A stretch of DNA of 64,000 nucleotides from Persicaria tinctoria (taxonomy: Eukaryota; Streptophyta; Magnoliopsida; Caryophyllales; Polygonaceae): contig JBANSL010000018.1 in the NCBI GenBank assembly GCA_037127255.1, forward strand, positions 11,381,175-11,445,174, written 5' to 3'. The translations under genes and the position numbers were made by a program. Below are positions 21,846 to 33,433 of the stretch, piece by piece (position 1 is the first letter of the stretch; each line of letters starts with the position of its first letter). The notes below the pieces were generated by a model. That model was not told the DNA's origin. It saw only the letters and a program-made list of their open reading frames with translations, and did not search any database.

Positions 21846-23960
21846 CGGCTCGGGAAAGGTATGGAGACTCACAAGATCAGCACAAGCACAAACACAAGCA
21901 CAAAACACAAACACAAGGGAAGTGTTGTAATTTTTTGCAAAGTGATGGAGCTTGGGAATGTCCCTTTATGTGAGATGCTCAGCACAATTTTTTTATTTTT
22001 TTTTTGTTTGGCTTTTGTAAGTACTTATTTTTGTGTGTTTTGTTTGCAGCAAGATAGTGTGGGTGGCAATTGGCAAATACCAAGTGAAGTGATTAGCTGT
22101 ACTGTGGGTGTGTGGGTCCCCTCCTCTAAATCTGATTCCTTCTTTGCTAAATAACCAAAAGGTTTTGGTTTTGGTTTTGATTTACTAGTAGCTCTGTTTC
22201 TATTGAATACTCTCTACAATTAAAAAAGAAAGAAAAGTAAGCGATTTGATTTGGACCAATTTTTTAATACGCTAAAAACCCATATAAAATGTTTTTAAAT
22301 TTGTTTTTTTTAAAACAATTTATACTAATAACTAAAATGTAATTAAAAATTAATATTTTATATAATTTTATAATATTTAAAAAAATCAAAAAGTAAAATG
22401 ATGTACATTTTTAAACGAAATATATGTTTTTTAAGAGGATAAAAATAAAATAAAATATTAATTTCTTAATCAAAATTTTAAAATAAAATATTAATTTCTT
22501 AATCAAAATTTTAAAATAAAATATTAATATTTTTTTAATAAAAAAATTAATATTTTCGATAAATTTTTTAACATTTATTATATATAAATAATAAAAGACA
22601 TTTAAAAGAAATGAAAATAGTATGTTTTTTTAACAAAATGGGCACTACTTTTTAAGGTGGAATAAATCCTTTTTTCTTTTTTTTTTGTAATAGTAATCCG
22701 TATTAAAGTACCTATAATAAGGTTGTGACAAAATGGGCCCTACTTATTTTAGTTTGTTTTAAACCCAACTTTTAATCCGATATATGTTACTCAATTTTTC
22801 TTTTTAGACTATTCAATTCATATCCAGTAAGTGGAGACTATATACACTCCAAATTGTTATATAAGACGTTGTTGAGTACAATGTCCAAAAGGACGTTGTG
22901 TTTTTTATGCGTGTATTTTTGTGTTTTTTTAATAAAATATTTATCCTGTTCAATTCGATGTTGCTAGTCCGCCTCAATCTTACGTTTACTATCTAGCAAC
23001 GTCGACAACTTTTTCACTCAACAACTTCCAATCCAGCGTTGTACAACGTCCGTTTTGACTTAATTAGTTGACATGTACGTTTAATCCAACATTGTTTATT
23101 TTTTATATAAATAATTAAAATCTTATTTTTTACTGTATAAAATGTTTATATGATCAGTTGATTATATATTTTTATAATTCATATTTTGATGTAAAATTTA
23201 TAAATTTGATATAAATATATGTGTGTGTGTGTGAAATTTATAAATTTGATTAAAAAAACCATATAAGTTTACCCCCCGAAAATATAAAAATGTTATCATT
23301 ACTTTAGTGTTGGGTTCCCTTCAAATAATTGAGAAAAAAATGTAGAATTGATTTGATTGGTTGATTGGTGATAGAGATGGGTCCATTTAATTTTGCAAAA
23401 TTTGGTATAGACCATAGGTGGGATAATCACAATCTTCAATAAAAAAAACTAAAATAGAAATAGAAATATAGGTTAAAAGAAATGAGATTTTTATGAGATG
23501 GAATAAGAGAAAGGGGGTAAATGATTGGATCCAGTTTTGTAATGAGAGTTAAAAAATTAACTTGTTACACTTAAGTTATTGATATTTTTATATTCGAGAT
23601 AGCTGATGTAGAGCCATCATGTATATATAGCATATTTGCAAACAAAAATGAGACGTTTTACATCGGTGTAAAAAGGTGGTACATGATTATATATTTATAT
23701 GCAAGATCAATTCATAATTTACTGCTCTGATACCATATTGAAATCCATTAGAACTCTTGATTGATGGTCGTGTGCATGGACACATATGCGCTAGTAGTTT
23801 AGCACATAAGCCGAGTGAAGTTTCATCATAAAACTAAATTGACAATAGGAAGAGTAACTCACATACTAAGACTTGTTTGTTCATATTTTTAATATGAGAA
23901 TCTTTGGTCTCTTCACAAATCTCAACACACCCAAAATAGAAAGATAAAATAAAATTTTAG
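21846..23960. other. BKI1 upstream region and AT-rich intergenic DNA
   Basis: 21850-21935 is a CACAAG/CACAAA-rich low-complexity 5' UTR. 22200-23700 is AT-rich with short direct repeats, such as AAAATAAAATATTAATTTCTT near 22440 and 22475, and a short GT run near 23220. No gene, clear MITE or RNA gene was found. Confidence 0.5.
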
Positions 23961-23994
23961 CTAGTTTTTAGGAGTAAAGATGGTCGTATAATAT

Positions 23995-24520
23995 TGGTAA
24001 AATATGATAAATAATTTTTTTATTAAAAAAATTTTCAGATAGGATAAACCTATCCGAGAACATCGGAAAGGATGAGGTCACGAAGACTTGGATCATTGTA
24101 AATGTCAAGGGTTCAAGGCCCCTGACAGAGTGACTAAGATGTGCAACCTTATCTGCTGCTCTATTTTCAGAACGGAGCACGTGAGAGAAAGTTATTTATC
24201 TCACTCTTGACATGAGTGTTGTAGTATTAGACATAAGTAGTTTAATTTCTCACGGACATCTGCCAATTTTTTAAAAGGTGGTTGATAATAATAAGCGAAT
24301 CGTCTTCGAGTTGTAGTTTAGTTATCCCTAGTTCCATTGCTTTGTGAATACCTTGTCGTATTACCAACGCTTCGGCTTTGATGGGTGTCTATTTGCCCAC
24401 TGAATTGTATCCTATGTGGATTGGTCGACCATTCCAGTCTCTGATAATAAAACCAATAATACTATCCCCATCAGTAACATTGAGCCATCAAAAGTAAGCT
24501 CAAATGTCCCAGGAGGTGGT
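23995..24520 (-). pseudogene. RNase H-like relic of a plant LINE (RVT_3 type)
   Basis: Minus-strand frames read, in order, GDSIIGFIIRDWNGRP, AEALVIRQGIHKAMELGI, LEDDSLIIINHL and SENRAADKVAHLSHS. These are the conserved blocks of the RNase H domain of plant non-LTR elements and RVT_3 proteins, with the acidic residues present. An in-frame stop and frame changes break it, and no upstream reverse transcriptase is seen. It is a fragment, not a gene. Confidence 0.72.
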
Positions 24521-25742
24521 TAATTTCTTCCATTTTTTCCTATACATTTGGTCATTCCGTCTATTTTTTTACCTAGGTAAAATATGATATTTTCATTCAC
24601 ACTGAGGTAGATTCTACAAAATAAGGACTTGAAAAAATAAAGGATTAATAAACCGTGTGTTAAGAGTGAGTGCATTCGAGCTATAAAATACGAATGTAGT
24701 TATCTGTTCGGTCCGTCCCGTGCTAAATTAGACCTATTGATTCATAACTAAATTAATAATGTATGAAAATAAATCTAGCCAATCAAAACACTAAAAAAAT
24801 AGTTTAATTTTCATGCTTGTAAGTTGCAGCACAATATATAAATTTAGACCGATAAATTGGTGTTAGACCATTTCCAATAATTTTTAAAAATTTTATCTAA
24901 AATGGAAAAACAAAATACATATTTACCAAATTATTTTTGTTTCAATTCCAACAACTTTCCCATTTATAAAATTTGGAGAATGATTTACTTTTGTAGATTT
25001 AGAAAAACCTCTTTATTTTTCCTACTTCTTCTCCATTTTAGAGACTAAAATAGAGAATCTGTTAATACAAAAAACGCATTAAAATTCTAAAAAAATTTAA
25101 AATCTTTAAAATGGAGAAAATGTTGGAGATGTTTTTGGGAGTCAAAAGTTTGAAATGAGTATATGATAAAAACGAGTAAGAATCCCGTGGAGTTCAATTC
25201 CGTAGATTTGAAAGGATTACTCTATAAAAATTTATCGACCCTAAAAAATAAATAAATAAATGACTAAACTAATTTAAATCTAAACCATTTATTTAGATTT
25301 GAGTGGTTAAGATTTAATCAACTCTATATAGAGTTATTTTGCCAACTCTGTGGGATCTAAAGTGGATAAGAACATGGTTTGATTAATTGGTTAGAGGAAG
25401 CATGACTAGTCAATATCAATTTGGTAAGAGAATAGTATTTGAGTAGGTAAGAGGTTACCATTACCACGTATGCACCTTTACATTGTGTAACAGTGTTAGT
25501 GAGAAAACGATGAAAGGAAAGACAAGAAGGTAGACCACCCAGAGCCAAAGAGCACACGTGCAGCTTGTGGTCCAATGGAAGTCCACACTTCGGGGTTTTG
25601 GTTTTCATTCTCAATGGTCCATTTGTCAATCATCCCTATTCCTGAATTACATTTTAACATCATCTTTAATGTTGGTTCTCTAATAATTAAAATATAAGAA
25701 AAAATTATATTTTTGAAAGAACTCAAAAAAAAAAACTCTAAA
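24521..25742. other. AT-rich intergenic DNA
   Basis: 24866-25140 resembles a degenerate Tourist-like MITE: it starts TTAGACCATTTCCAAT and ends ATGTTGGAGATG, with TAAAATAGAGAA-like inner words also found in the MITEs at 42547 and 46226. The open frame at 25357-25629 (-) has no recognisable product. Confidence 0.4.
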
Positions 25743-25940
25743 AGCATCTTTAATAGTGATACTCTAGTTGAGTATAATGACCTATTAAAAAATAAAAAGT
25801 AAAAAAATGGGGGAGAACCAATAAAGTGGGTATGATACTCCTCTCACGTAATTATATTGGTTTAACAAAAAATTCTAACATTTAATTATTATTTTTTTAA
25901 AATTAGTTACGATACTCATGGTACCACTACTAAAGATGCT
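25743..25940. mobile_element. Small MITE with about 20-bp terminal repeats
   Basis: Left end AGCATCTTTAATAGTGATACT; right end on the minus strand AGCATCTTTAGTAGTGGTACC. The 198-bp AT-rich element has no coding capacity and no convincing target duplication, so the superfamily is not assigned. 25941-26342 repeats similar GATACTC words and may be a second, degraded copy. Confidence 0.55.
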
Positions 25941-26342
25941 CTAAATATCATACATATGATACTCAATATGACACAATACCATATAATATTACCTAATCAA
26001 ACATTAATATTGTGTTCCATTTGATTTTTACTTACAAAAAAAAAATTGCAAAAAACAATTTTGATGCAAAAGGTGAAATAAGATACTCGTGGCAAGTACC
26101 ACAGTTAATGTGGAGTACCAAATATTAAAATGAGATGGATGGAAGAGAAATGACAAAAAGCAAGTTATAATACTCAATATGAGTATCATGGTTAAAGATG
26201 TTGTAAGGGGTTTTCTGTCATGGTGTTTTTTTTGCGGAATTTACGGTTTACACATGAAAAATAATCTTTACATCCTTTAATTAGCAATATGATCTCGATA
26301 TTTGGAGGACCTTGAGAGAAAATTACTCACCGCCTACAAAAT

Positions 26343-27077
26343 CAGTGGCGGATCTCAATGGTCCATCCTCATCTGACGAACCCCCTATATATATTTTTCT
26401 CGTCAATATCTTTGTTTTGATATATAATACGCCTTAATTCGATGTCCGGGTGAAAAGTTATGAATGTTTGAAAATTGAAGGTATCTTAATCATTTTAATC
26501 TTATTTTAATAATATACAATGTTTTTATATTTTATTTAAATTGACTTTCACATACTATATATAATTTATCTTAAGAATTTCGAAATAAGAGGTTATATTA
26601 CTCATTTCGACAATTAGATAAGAAGTTATTGAAAGTCAGATAAGGATAAATGTCTGATTTTCTAATTTGTAAGATATTGATGATGTTTTTGAAAAGATGG
26701 TTGATATAAGAATTCACAAAGCATAATTTAACTTGGTATATCCTCTCATCGAGTCAGTTTTAGTGCTATAGTAGGAAAGAGCTTTCTTAGCTATGGATAT
26801 TGTCAATCCATATTTGCACAACAAGATAGGAGATGATTTTCTCTTTGAGAGTTTGGGTTGCTAGCTATGAGATTATCCTTCAAATTTTTCAAAGTATGAA
26901 AAACCCGTAAAATGGATTTACTGTCTTAATATTGAGTTGAACTATTTTAATATATGGCTAATTAATTAGGAATGAATAACTCTTTGTATTAGTGAACTCT
27001 TTGTATCATGTTATTCATTGTCATTTGTTATCAGTGTGCTGCCACTCTCATCGAGTTCTGGCTTCGATCCGTCACTG
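26343..27077 (+). mobile_element. Defective hAT element with transposase C-terminal relic
   Basis: Ends are CAGTGGCGGATC and, on the other strand, CAGTGACGGATC. Flanks TACAAAAT (26335-26342) and TACAAACT (27078-27085) match at 7 of 8 positions, as expected for hAT. Inside, about 26725-26865 (+), a broken frame reads YPLIESVLVL and ERAFLAMDIVNPYLHNKIG, the C-terminal dimerisation region of hAT (zinc-finger MYM-like/TTF) transposases. The rest of the transposase is missing, so this is a deletion derivative. Confidence 0.8.
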
Positions 27078-27222
27078 TACAAACTAAATTGGACATTCCT
27101 TATGTTTTCCCCTTATTTTTATTATTGTGATATTTTATACTCAAACTATTTGATTTGATTTTACTTTAATTTTCTATTGGGAGAGGGAGCAACCACATAG
27201 CCACGGCCACCCTAATCAACTA

Positions 27223-27460
27223 CTCCATCTGTTCCATATTAAGTGTTGTTTGAACTTTAGTGCACGCTTTTTGAGGAGGTAAAAGTTCTATAAATATAAT
27301 TTTTTAAATCAATTTTTTTTAATAATTTCATACGGAGTATTTGTTAGAATTAAGTATAAAATTATAAAAAAAAATCATTAAAAAAATATTTTATAGAATT
27401 TTTATATCCTTAAAACGCTTGCCGAAAAGTAAATTGACATTTATTATGGAACAAAGGGAG
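27223..27460. mobile_element. Stowaway-type MITE
   Basis: Left CTCCATCTGTTCCATATTAA; right on the minus strand CTCCCTTTGTTCCATAATAA. TA flanks at 27221-27222 and 27461-27462. 238 bp, non-coding, with imperfectly paired arms. Confidence 0.85.
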
Positions 27461-27563
27461 TAGAACTCTAGAACCATCTAAAATATAGACACAACACTAT
27501 AATTTAATGGGTAAATAACGTTCCTCAAAAAAAAAAATGGGTAAATTACGTCATTAGTTCTTA

Positions 27564-27974
27564 GAGCGTCCGCAACCAAGGGTTTTTACTACCTTAAGGT
27601 AATTATAAGGTAATCTCATGATTGTAGGCAAAACCTTAAGGTAAAGGGAAGGAAAGGGGTTACCTTGGTGTGGAGAGGTAGAGAGTGTCTTGGAGACTTG
27701 GACCATGTGCAAAAACATGATGCTTTATTTATTTTTATATTTTTTATTCAACTAATAATATTATGATTGGTGGAAATTATATGGCGAGTATAAATAAATG
27801 GGAAAAAGAGAATGATGAGGTAAACTCATGATTGTGGAGTAAAAATATGAAAATCTTAAAAAAGAGATTGATAAAGTGAAAAATTATTTAGAAGAAAAAA
27901 TAAATGAGGTGTCTAATATTATAAAGAGACAGGAAAAAAATGAAGAAGAGGTAACCTTATGGTTGCGGATGGTC
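27564..27974. mobile_element. Tourist-type (PIF/Harbinger) MITE, family A
   Basis: Left GAGCGTCCGCAACCA; right on the minus strand GACCATCCGCAACCA. TTA flanks at 27561-27563 and 27975-27977. 411 bp, non-coding. Confidence 0.8.
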
Positions 27975-29342
27975 TTAACCTTACATATTTTTTTCTTGAT
28001 TGTCCCTAACCTTCTATATAACTTAACCTTTTATACTTGTTTCTTATAGGTCCCTAAACTTTCATTCATTCCATTCAAATCTCTAACTATTGAATTTGTT
28101 GCACTATTAGTCTAAGTTATTTCTAAAATTGATAAATAAAATAAGAAATTATATTTTAAAAATAACTTGGGCTAAATTGGAATTTTTAGGTGAATGTTTA
28201 AGATCCCGGAGTATTTTGATAGGAATGGTTGGAGGTCTTAAATTGGGAATGAAAGATTCCCAGTAATCATTTTAATTCCCGTTTTTATCCTACCAAACAA
28301 CAAAACTAGTAATCATCGATTCTCATTTTTGTTTTTGATTTCTAGTAATCAATATCAAACGATCCCTTAATAGTCATGAATGTGATACAGTAGTTAACTT
28401 AAAAAAAAAAACTAATCATAACAAATAGGGAAGACTTTGGGGTGACCTAAATGAAAATATCGTACAAATAATTAAATATAATTTGTACGGTAGGTGATTC
28501 CCATTAAAATGATCCATGATCAGATCCTTTATCCGATCTATTCAAAGAAGGGGCCAGGAAAATGTTTTGTGTAAATGGACTGATAACAGATAGGTTCTCC
28601 TCCACACCACTCGTAGTACGTTCTCATTGGTATTTCATTTTCAGCAACGCCACACTTTTTTGACTTTGATGCGAGTGTTGTTTTTGCTCAATTACTTGCA
28701 AGAGCTACCCTCCAACTACTGTTTTTTTTACCCCTTTTGAGTGTGTTGTGTGCTGCAAATATAGCTATAACAAGTACTGAAGTAATTACTGTTCGTTTGG
28801 TTAAATATGGAATATACATTTGTCAGAAAGTTATTAGATGATCGAGAATAACAATTTTAGAGAACTGGATTTATGGGATTCAAGAAAACATATATTTAGT
28901 TAATTTATTAAGCTAATTGTTGATGTAACAAATAAATAAATATTCAAACAAACAAGATCGACATTTCGTCAAAAGATTTTATTGAGGAGATTCACGAAAT
29001 CAGATAATGGTAAGATTGCAATACGAGATTAAGATTTTATTGAGGAGGTTCACGAAATCAGATAAGGGTAAGATTGCAATATGAGATTAACCATAATTAA
29101 GTATAATCTTTTTATGATAAATCTATCAATAAGACAATAGATAAATCCAATTCTATCTAAATTAGGTCTATCAATAAACCTCAAACCTAAATATTGGGTA
29201 ATCCTAAAGGTCATTAGGAACTTCAATTTTTTGATGTGCTTGCAAAACTCTCAATGCTAATCTTTGTGTTAAGTGTTTATATAGGATTGTGTATGATGGG
29301 TTTATGGTAATTGAGGATATTCACATTTATTTTAGCAGTCTA
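27975..29342. other. AT-rich intergenic DNA with a 58-bp tandem duplication
   Basis: AAGATTTTATTGAGGAG through GCAATACGAGATT is repeated in tandem at about 28975-29032 and 29033-29090 with a few substitutions. Nothing else is recognised. Confidence 0.6.
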
Positions 29343-29344
29343 TT

Positions 29345-29860
29345 AAGTACGGTGTAGTGTTTTTGTCCCCGGACTAGAGGAACCGCTTATCTCTCCAGCT
29401 TCATCCCCTCGAACTATCTTATCCTCCTGAACCTGACCCGACTCACCATGGCACGTGAGCCTTACCCAGCTTCTCAACAAAGCAGATGAGGAGTCATTGC
29501 AGTCTTGAGAACTTTGGGACCTTCTCCCTCCACCAGCCACTCGTAGCTCTTGCAAGTGTAAGGGTCCCACGCGATGCTGGTTGTCTGGTGGCATGGTCCA
29601 CAGGCTCCGCGGGACTTGGGGTGGCTCCACTCGCGGTGGGTGGGCTCACAGCCATTGAACACCGGGCATGAAGCGGAAGAGCATTCCTTGCCAACCTTGT
29701 ACCTCATGTACTTTATAAGCTGATCTCAGTAGTGGAAGCAGGCAGTGCTGGAGTATAGATGGCCTGGTCCAGACCTCAAAGAGCTGCCCAGGGGGTCTGT
29801 GAGGCTTGATGGCAAATACCAAACTCGGAAGCAGGGTGATCGTTGATGGAAGAGTAACCT
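29345..29860 (-). pseudogene. Fragment of a plant methyltransferase-like gene (At1g29790 type), frameshifted
   Basis: Minus-strand frames contain DQLIKYMRYKVGKEC, a displaced CEP word, then in a second frame VPRSLWTMPPDN and back in the first frame IAWDPYTCKSYEWLVEGEG. These blocks and their order match the N-terminal part of plant 'probable methyltransferase' proteins (pattern YMxYKV..C, CEPLPRRRC, LPxSLW, PPD, YTCKxYxCL). A TGA sits before DQLIKY and at least two frame changes are needed. The SAM-binding half is absent. The fragment is GC-richer than its surroundings, so it may be a captured or duplicated gene piece. Confidence 0.55.
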
Positions 29861-30100
29861 AAATGTTACTATGTTAGATATATGTAAGTAGGGTGAAGGA
29901 CACAATCTTCATATGGAACAACACAGTTCTGCACTTCTACGTGTACGTTCTTAAGAGGGTTGAATTCAACTATACATTTTGTACCCCCAGAGAGCAGCTT
30001 CATATATGGTATGCTCAAGTTACAAGGAACATAGCTTTAACTTCCCAGTTAGTTGCAACTCAACAGGCAAAACCATCTGCGAATTGGGCATTGGGTACTT

Positions 30101-32859
30101 TCATAGCTTTGATCGCCTGGTGTATTTGATGGGGCCAAAATGTGAATTTCTCCTTGATGAAGGAAACATTGGGCGAGCACGAAATGAGATTGGCAATCTT
30201 ATATCCCAATCCTCAACATTCTTGGGCACACACATGTCAAATAGGATCTGTCCAAGAACACCGTGCAGGTTTACAGTGGGTGGGGTGTTTGGTAGGTGGA
30301 CTACATTCCCCTTGGACTCATCTTGGGTAGAGGAGTCCGTCTGTCTACCTTCATGAAATTGGGATGAGCTAGGCATGGTATCTGCTAGCTCATCAGGGGA
30401 GGCTCTCCTGAACACCTCAGTGGTACTAACAGCCCTCTGTGAGTAGACTGCTGATGCCTTCTGAAGCAATTGGGTAACAGCAACTTTGTATTCATCAGAA
30501 TGTTTATGGCAGTGACCTATATAAACCCAACAAAAAAAGGGGTCAGAAATCGTATACACAAATTTATCAGCTACAATATCACACGTGGCCATATCAGAAT
30601 ATCTGTATATGTACAGCTACATAGGAAGGCTTAATCCTGTAGATTTTGCTTCAGGAATCATGTTAGAAGCCACTAATATGATTGCTGTACACCACAATGC
30701 CTTTTAAGGACACGGGTAATGTCATTAATTCAACTCTTACGAACAAGTGCTCATTCAAAACCCCACCAGGATTAATATCCTCACCTCCCACCTTTCATTT
30801 CTTTGTACTGGCAGTATTGAAATCATATCACCACAGCCATATCACAGTTCACAGGGAGTAGGATAAATAAACATATTCAAGGGTGTCAAAGTACAAACCT
30901 AAATGAGGTGAGCTAACCCATTTGACCAGTGTAACATCAGCACCAAGTTCCTGCATCTGTTGTACAAAACTGCATATTTTTTGGAAGGGGGCAAGATCGT
31001 CATCTTCTGAACATAAAAGAAGATAGGGAGACCTCATGCTCTGCAAGAAAACAATGGTAAATAAACAGATAAACACAGCAAAACAAAGAACAACAAAGTG
31101 AGTGTGCAAAAAGCTTGATGGTACATACAGCAGAAGAACAGAGAGTCCGCCAGTACTCAGCACGTTGTGACTCAAACCTGTTGAGGAAGAGGGTATCTAG
31201 ACATGAAGCAATGCCATTTGCTATCCATGTTGCCCATCTTGGTGGGTGGCACATTCTGAGAATAGATGGGTGAAGAGCGAACCGCATACCCATATCAGTA
31301 ACAAAATCTACAGGACCAGAATCATAAATGTGCCCGACAACACAATCTTTGATGCAGCGGAAGTAATCCTTCAGCAGAGAAAAGGGGGGAAAGATCAAGT
31401 TCATTACCAGATAAGGCAAATGAAATATTCGAAGAAATACTTCTTCAAACTACTTGAATGCCAGATCAAGTAACAGAAGCATACCGCATCAGACACCTCG
31501 CACTTTCCCTCGATAATCTGTAACATGACAAAGGAATGAGTTACATTAGTAAAGCTGTCAAACATATAACACTCCTAGTGTCAAGAATATGTAGTCCCTT
31601 CACTCCAAAGAGAATGTAAAAGAAGAACTAGCCAAGGAATATAGAAAATTTTGGGACTGCAGAGTAAACCTGAAGAGCCTTATACAAGCAGGCTTTTGAT
31701 CCACCAGAAAAGGCAGCAAAAACAATAGGACACGGATTAAACCTTATCTCCTGTGCACTCAACATAAAAAGAACAAATCACTAGCAATACAATGGAAAGG
31801 CTGGTTAATTCATACATAAATTGCATAAAATTAACAACTGCCAGAAAGAATTCAGATTTGACTGTGGTAGAAAAATCAATGACATGAGTGCGACAAATCA
31901 GCAGATTCAGCACGCCCGTTTTACCATTATCAGAAGATGAACTATGTGCTAGATGTTATTGCAATTAGCAGTGTACATCTATTGCCGCAAGAAGAATGGA
32001 AAGCATGGCAATGAAAGATGCAAAGAAGTTTAAAACATACGGTTGAATTTAGCAGTTAGCACTTACCTCCACAAGCTCATTAAGGACATCCCAGGATAAC
32101 AGCATGGCCTTGCCAGGGAAGAATCTGCATATCCAAGAAATCAATTTCCATGAATCAAAATAGCCGAGTACTCAAATTCTTTGTACATAAGCTAAAAAAA
32201 GAGATGTCTCAGACTCTTATGCCGCAACGTGCATAGAGGCTAGAGCTAATTTCTTGGGAGGATCATATTTGCGCTGATAAGGAGGTTACAATCTATCAAA
32301 TTATCAAAGCCTAGCTATGAAGCCATGAAGGTGTTCAATCCGAAAAACCAAGAAAGAAAGAGATGTGCTTGTGAGGAAAATGATGGCTCAGAAGATTCGT
32401 GACTACTCCTTTTCCACAATTAATGTTTCAGTACCAGACTACCAGTTGTGAAATCAAATGATGGTTAACGAATTGCATTAAATGAACTTGCAAAAAACTC
32501 AACCACCAATTGTGAATAACGGAGATCACGAAGCACAAAACAAGGGCTTAAATTCATGAACACAACAGGCATGAACAAATCCAACAAACGCCTGATTCGG
32601 AATCGCACAAAATTAGGAAAAAGGAAGCAACAGAAGTTAGTATCCACACCTGATTCGGGATCACTTTGAAAAAGGAGGGAACTTACAAATTGAGGAATTG
32701 GGAGTGGCAGACAAGGGAATCCCAACCTAGAGAGGCGTAGAGATCGACGCAATCGGTGAGGTGCTTCTCGTCGCTCGAAATCCAAGCGAACACCACTACA
32801 ATCCCTCGTCTTCCTCTTTCTCTCCTTCCCCAAAAGTACCTCCCACCAAATCCCCACAT
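30101..32859 (-). CDS. DUF829/TMEM53-like alpha/beta-hydrolase-fold protein
   Basis: Seven exons on the minus strand: 32859-32687, 32124-32067, 31750-31670, 31517-31485, 31368-31129, 31040-30899 and 30516-30101. All junctions are GT-AG and phases agree; the product is 380 residues. Family motifs: MWGFGGRYFWGRRERG start, GIVVVFAWISSDEKHL, LYASLGWDSLVCHSQFLN, FAAFSGGSKACLYKAL (the GxSGG-like turn), IYDSGPVDFVTDMG, LLLCSEDDDLAP, VKWVSSPHLGHC and the C-terminal GQILFDMCVPKNVEDWDI. DUF829 proteins resemble alpha/beta hydrolases and human TMEM53; their plant substrate is unknown. A central hydrophobic stretch (ATWIANGIASCLDTLF) could associate with membrane. 3' UTR probably runs toward 29860. Confidence 0.9.
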
Positions 32860-33118
32860 CTTAAGCCGATAACCGAAACAGGAAATCGGATTCGACGGGC
32901 AGATGAGAATTTCAGAGAAGAGAACTACTATAAGAGACGATGATATCGGTACGGCCTTTCGCTCTCGCTCTCTATTCGCCACAACTGGATTAAAAGGCGA
33001 AGATCTGGCTCGCTTCACTTTGTCGTTTGAAGCCAGCCACTCGAACTCCAATCCATGAATTTCTCAGAACAACCCCTAAGCTTTTATAATTAGCACACAT
33101 GACCCCAAAATTTTACAT

Positions 33119-33433
33119 TAGGTTGGACATTTGGGTATTTAAAAAAACTCTGGTGCCAAATTGGTATTTAAAATTGTAACGATGGACAAACTGATATTTT
33201 TTCTTGTCAGAATTTTGGTTTTCATGTGCGTATCTCCGATTCAATAGGGATTCAGATCTTTTATTAGGATAAAGAAACCGGTCCAAGCTAAACAAGAAGG
33301 GTTCAATATACGCATAGGAGTCACGCGCATGAAAACCAAAATTTCGACCAGAAAAAATATCAACTTGTCCATTAATGCAGTTTTAAATATCAATTTGACA
33401 CCGGAGTCTTTTTAAATACTCAAATGTTCAACG
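33119..33433. repeat. Long inverted repeat, about 105-bp arms
   Basis: Arms about 33119-33224 and 33319-33433 are imperfect reverse complements; they share GGACATTTGGGTATTT-like ends, AAATTGGTATTTAAAA and TTTTGGTTTTCATG. The spacer is about 95 bp. Long arms and no coding region suggest a foldback or Mutator-like MITE. I found no convincing target duplication. Confidence 0.65.

Noticed and set aside
21288..22154. Plus-strand open frames opposite the BKI1-like gene
   Set aside because: They are antisense shadows of a GC-rich coding exon, with no recognisable protein.
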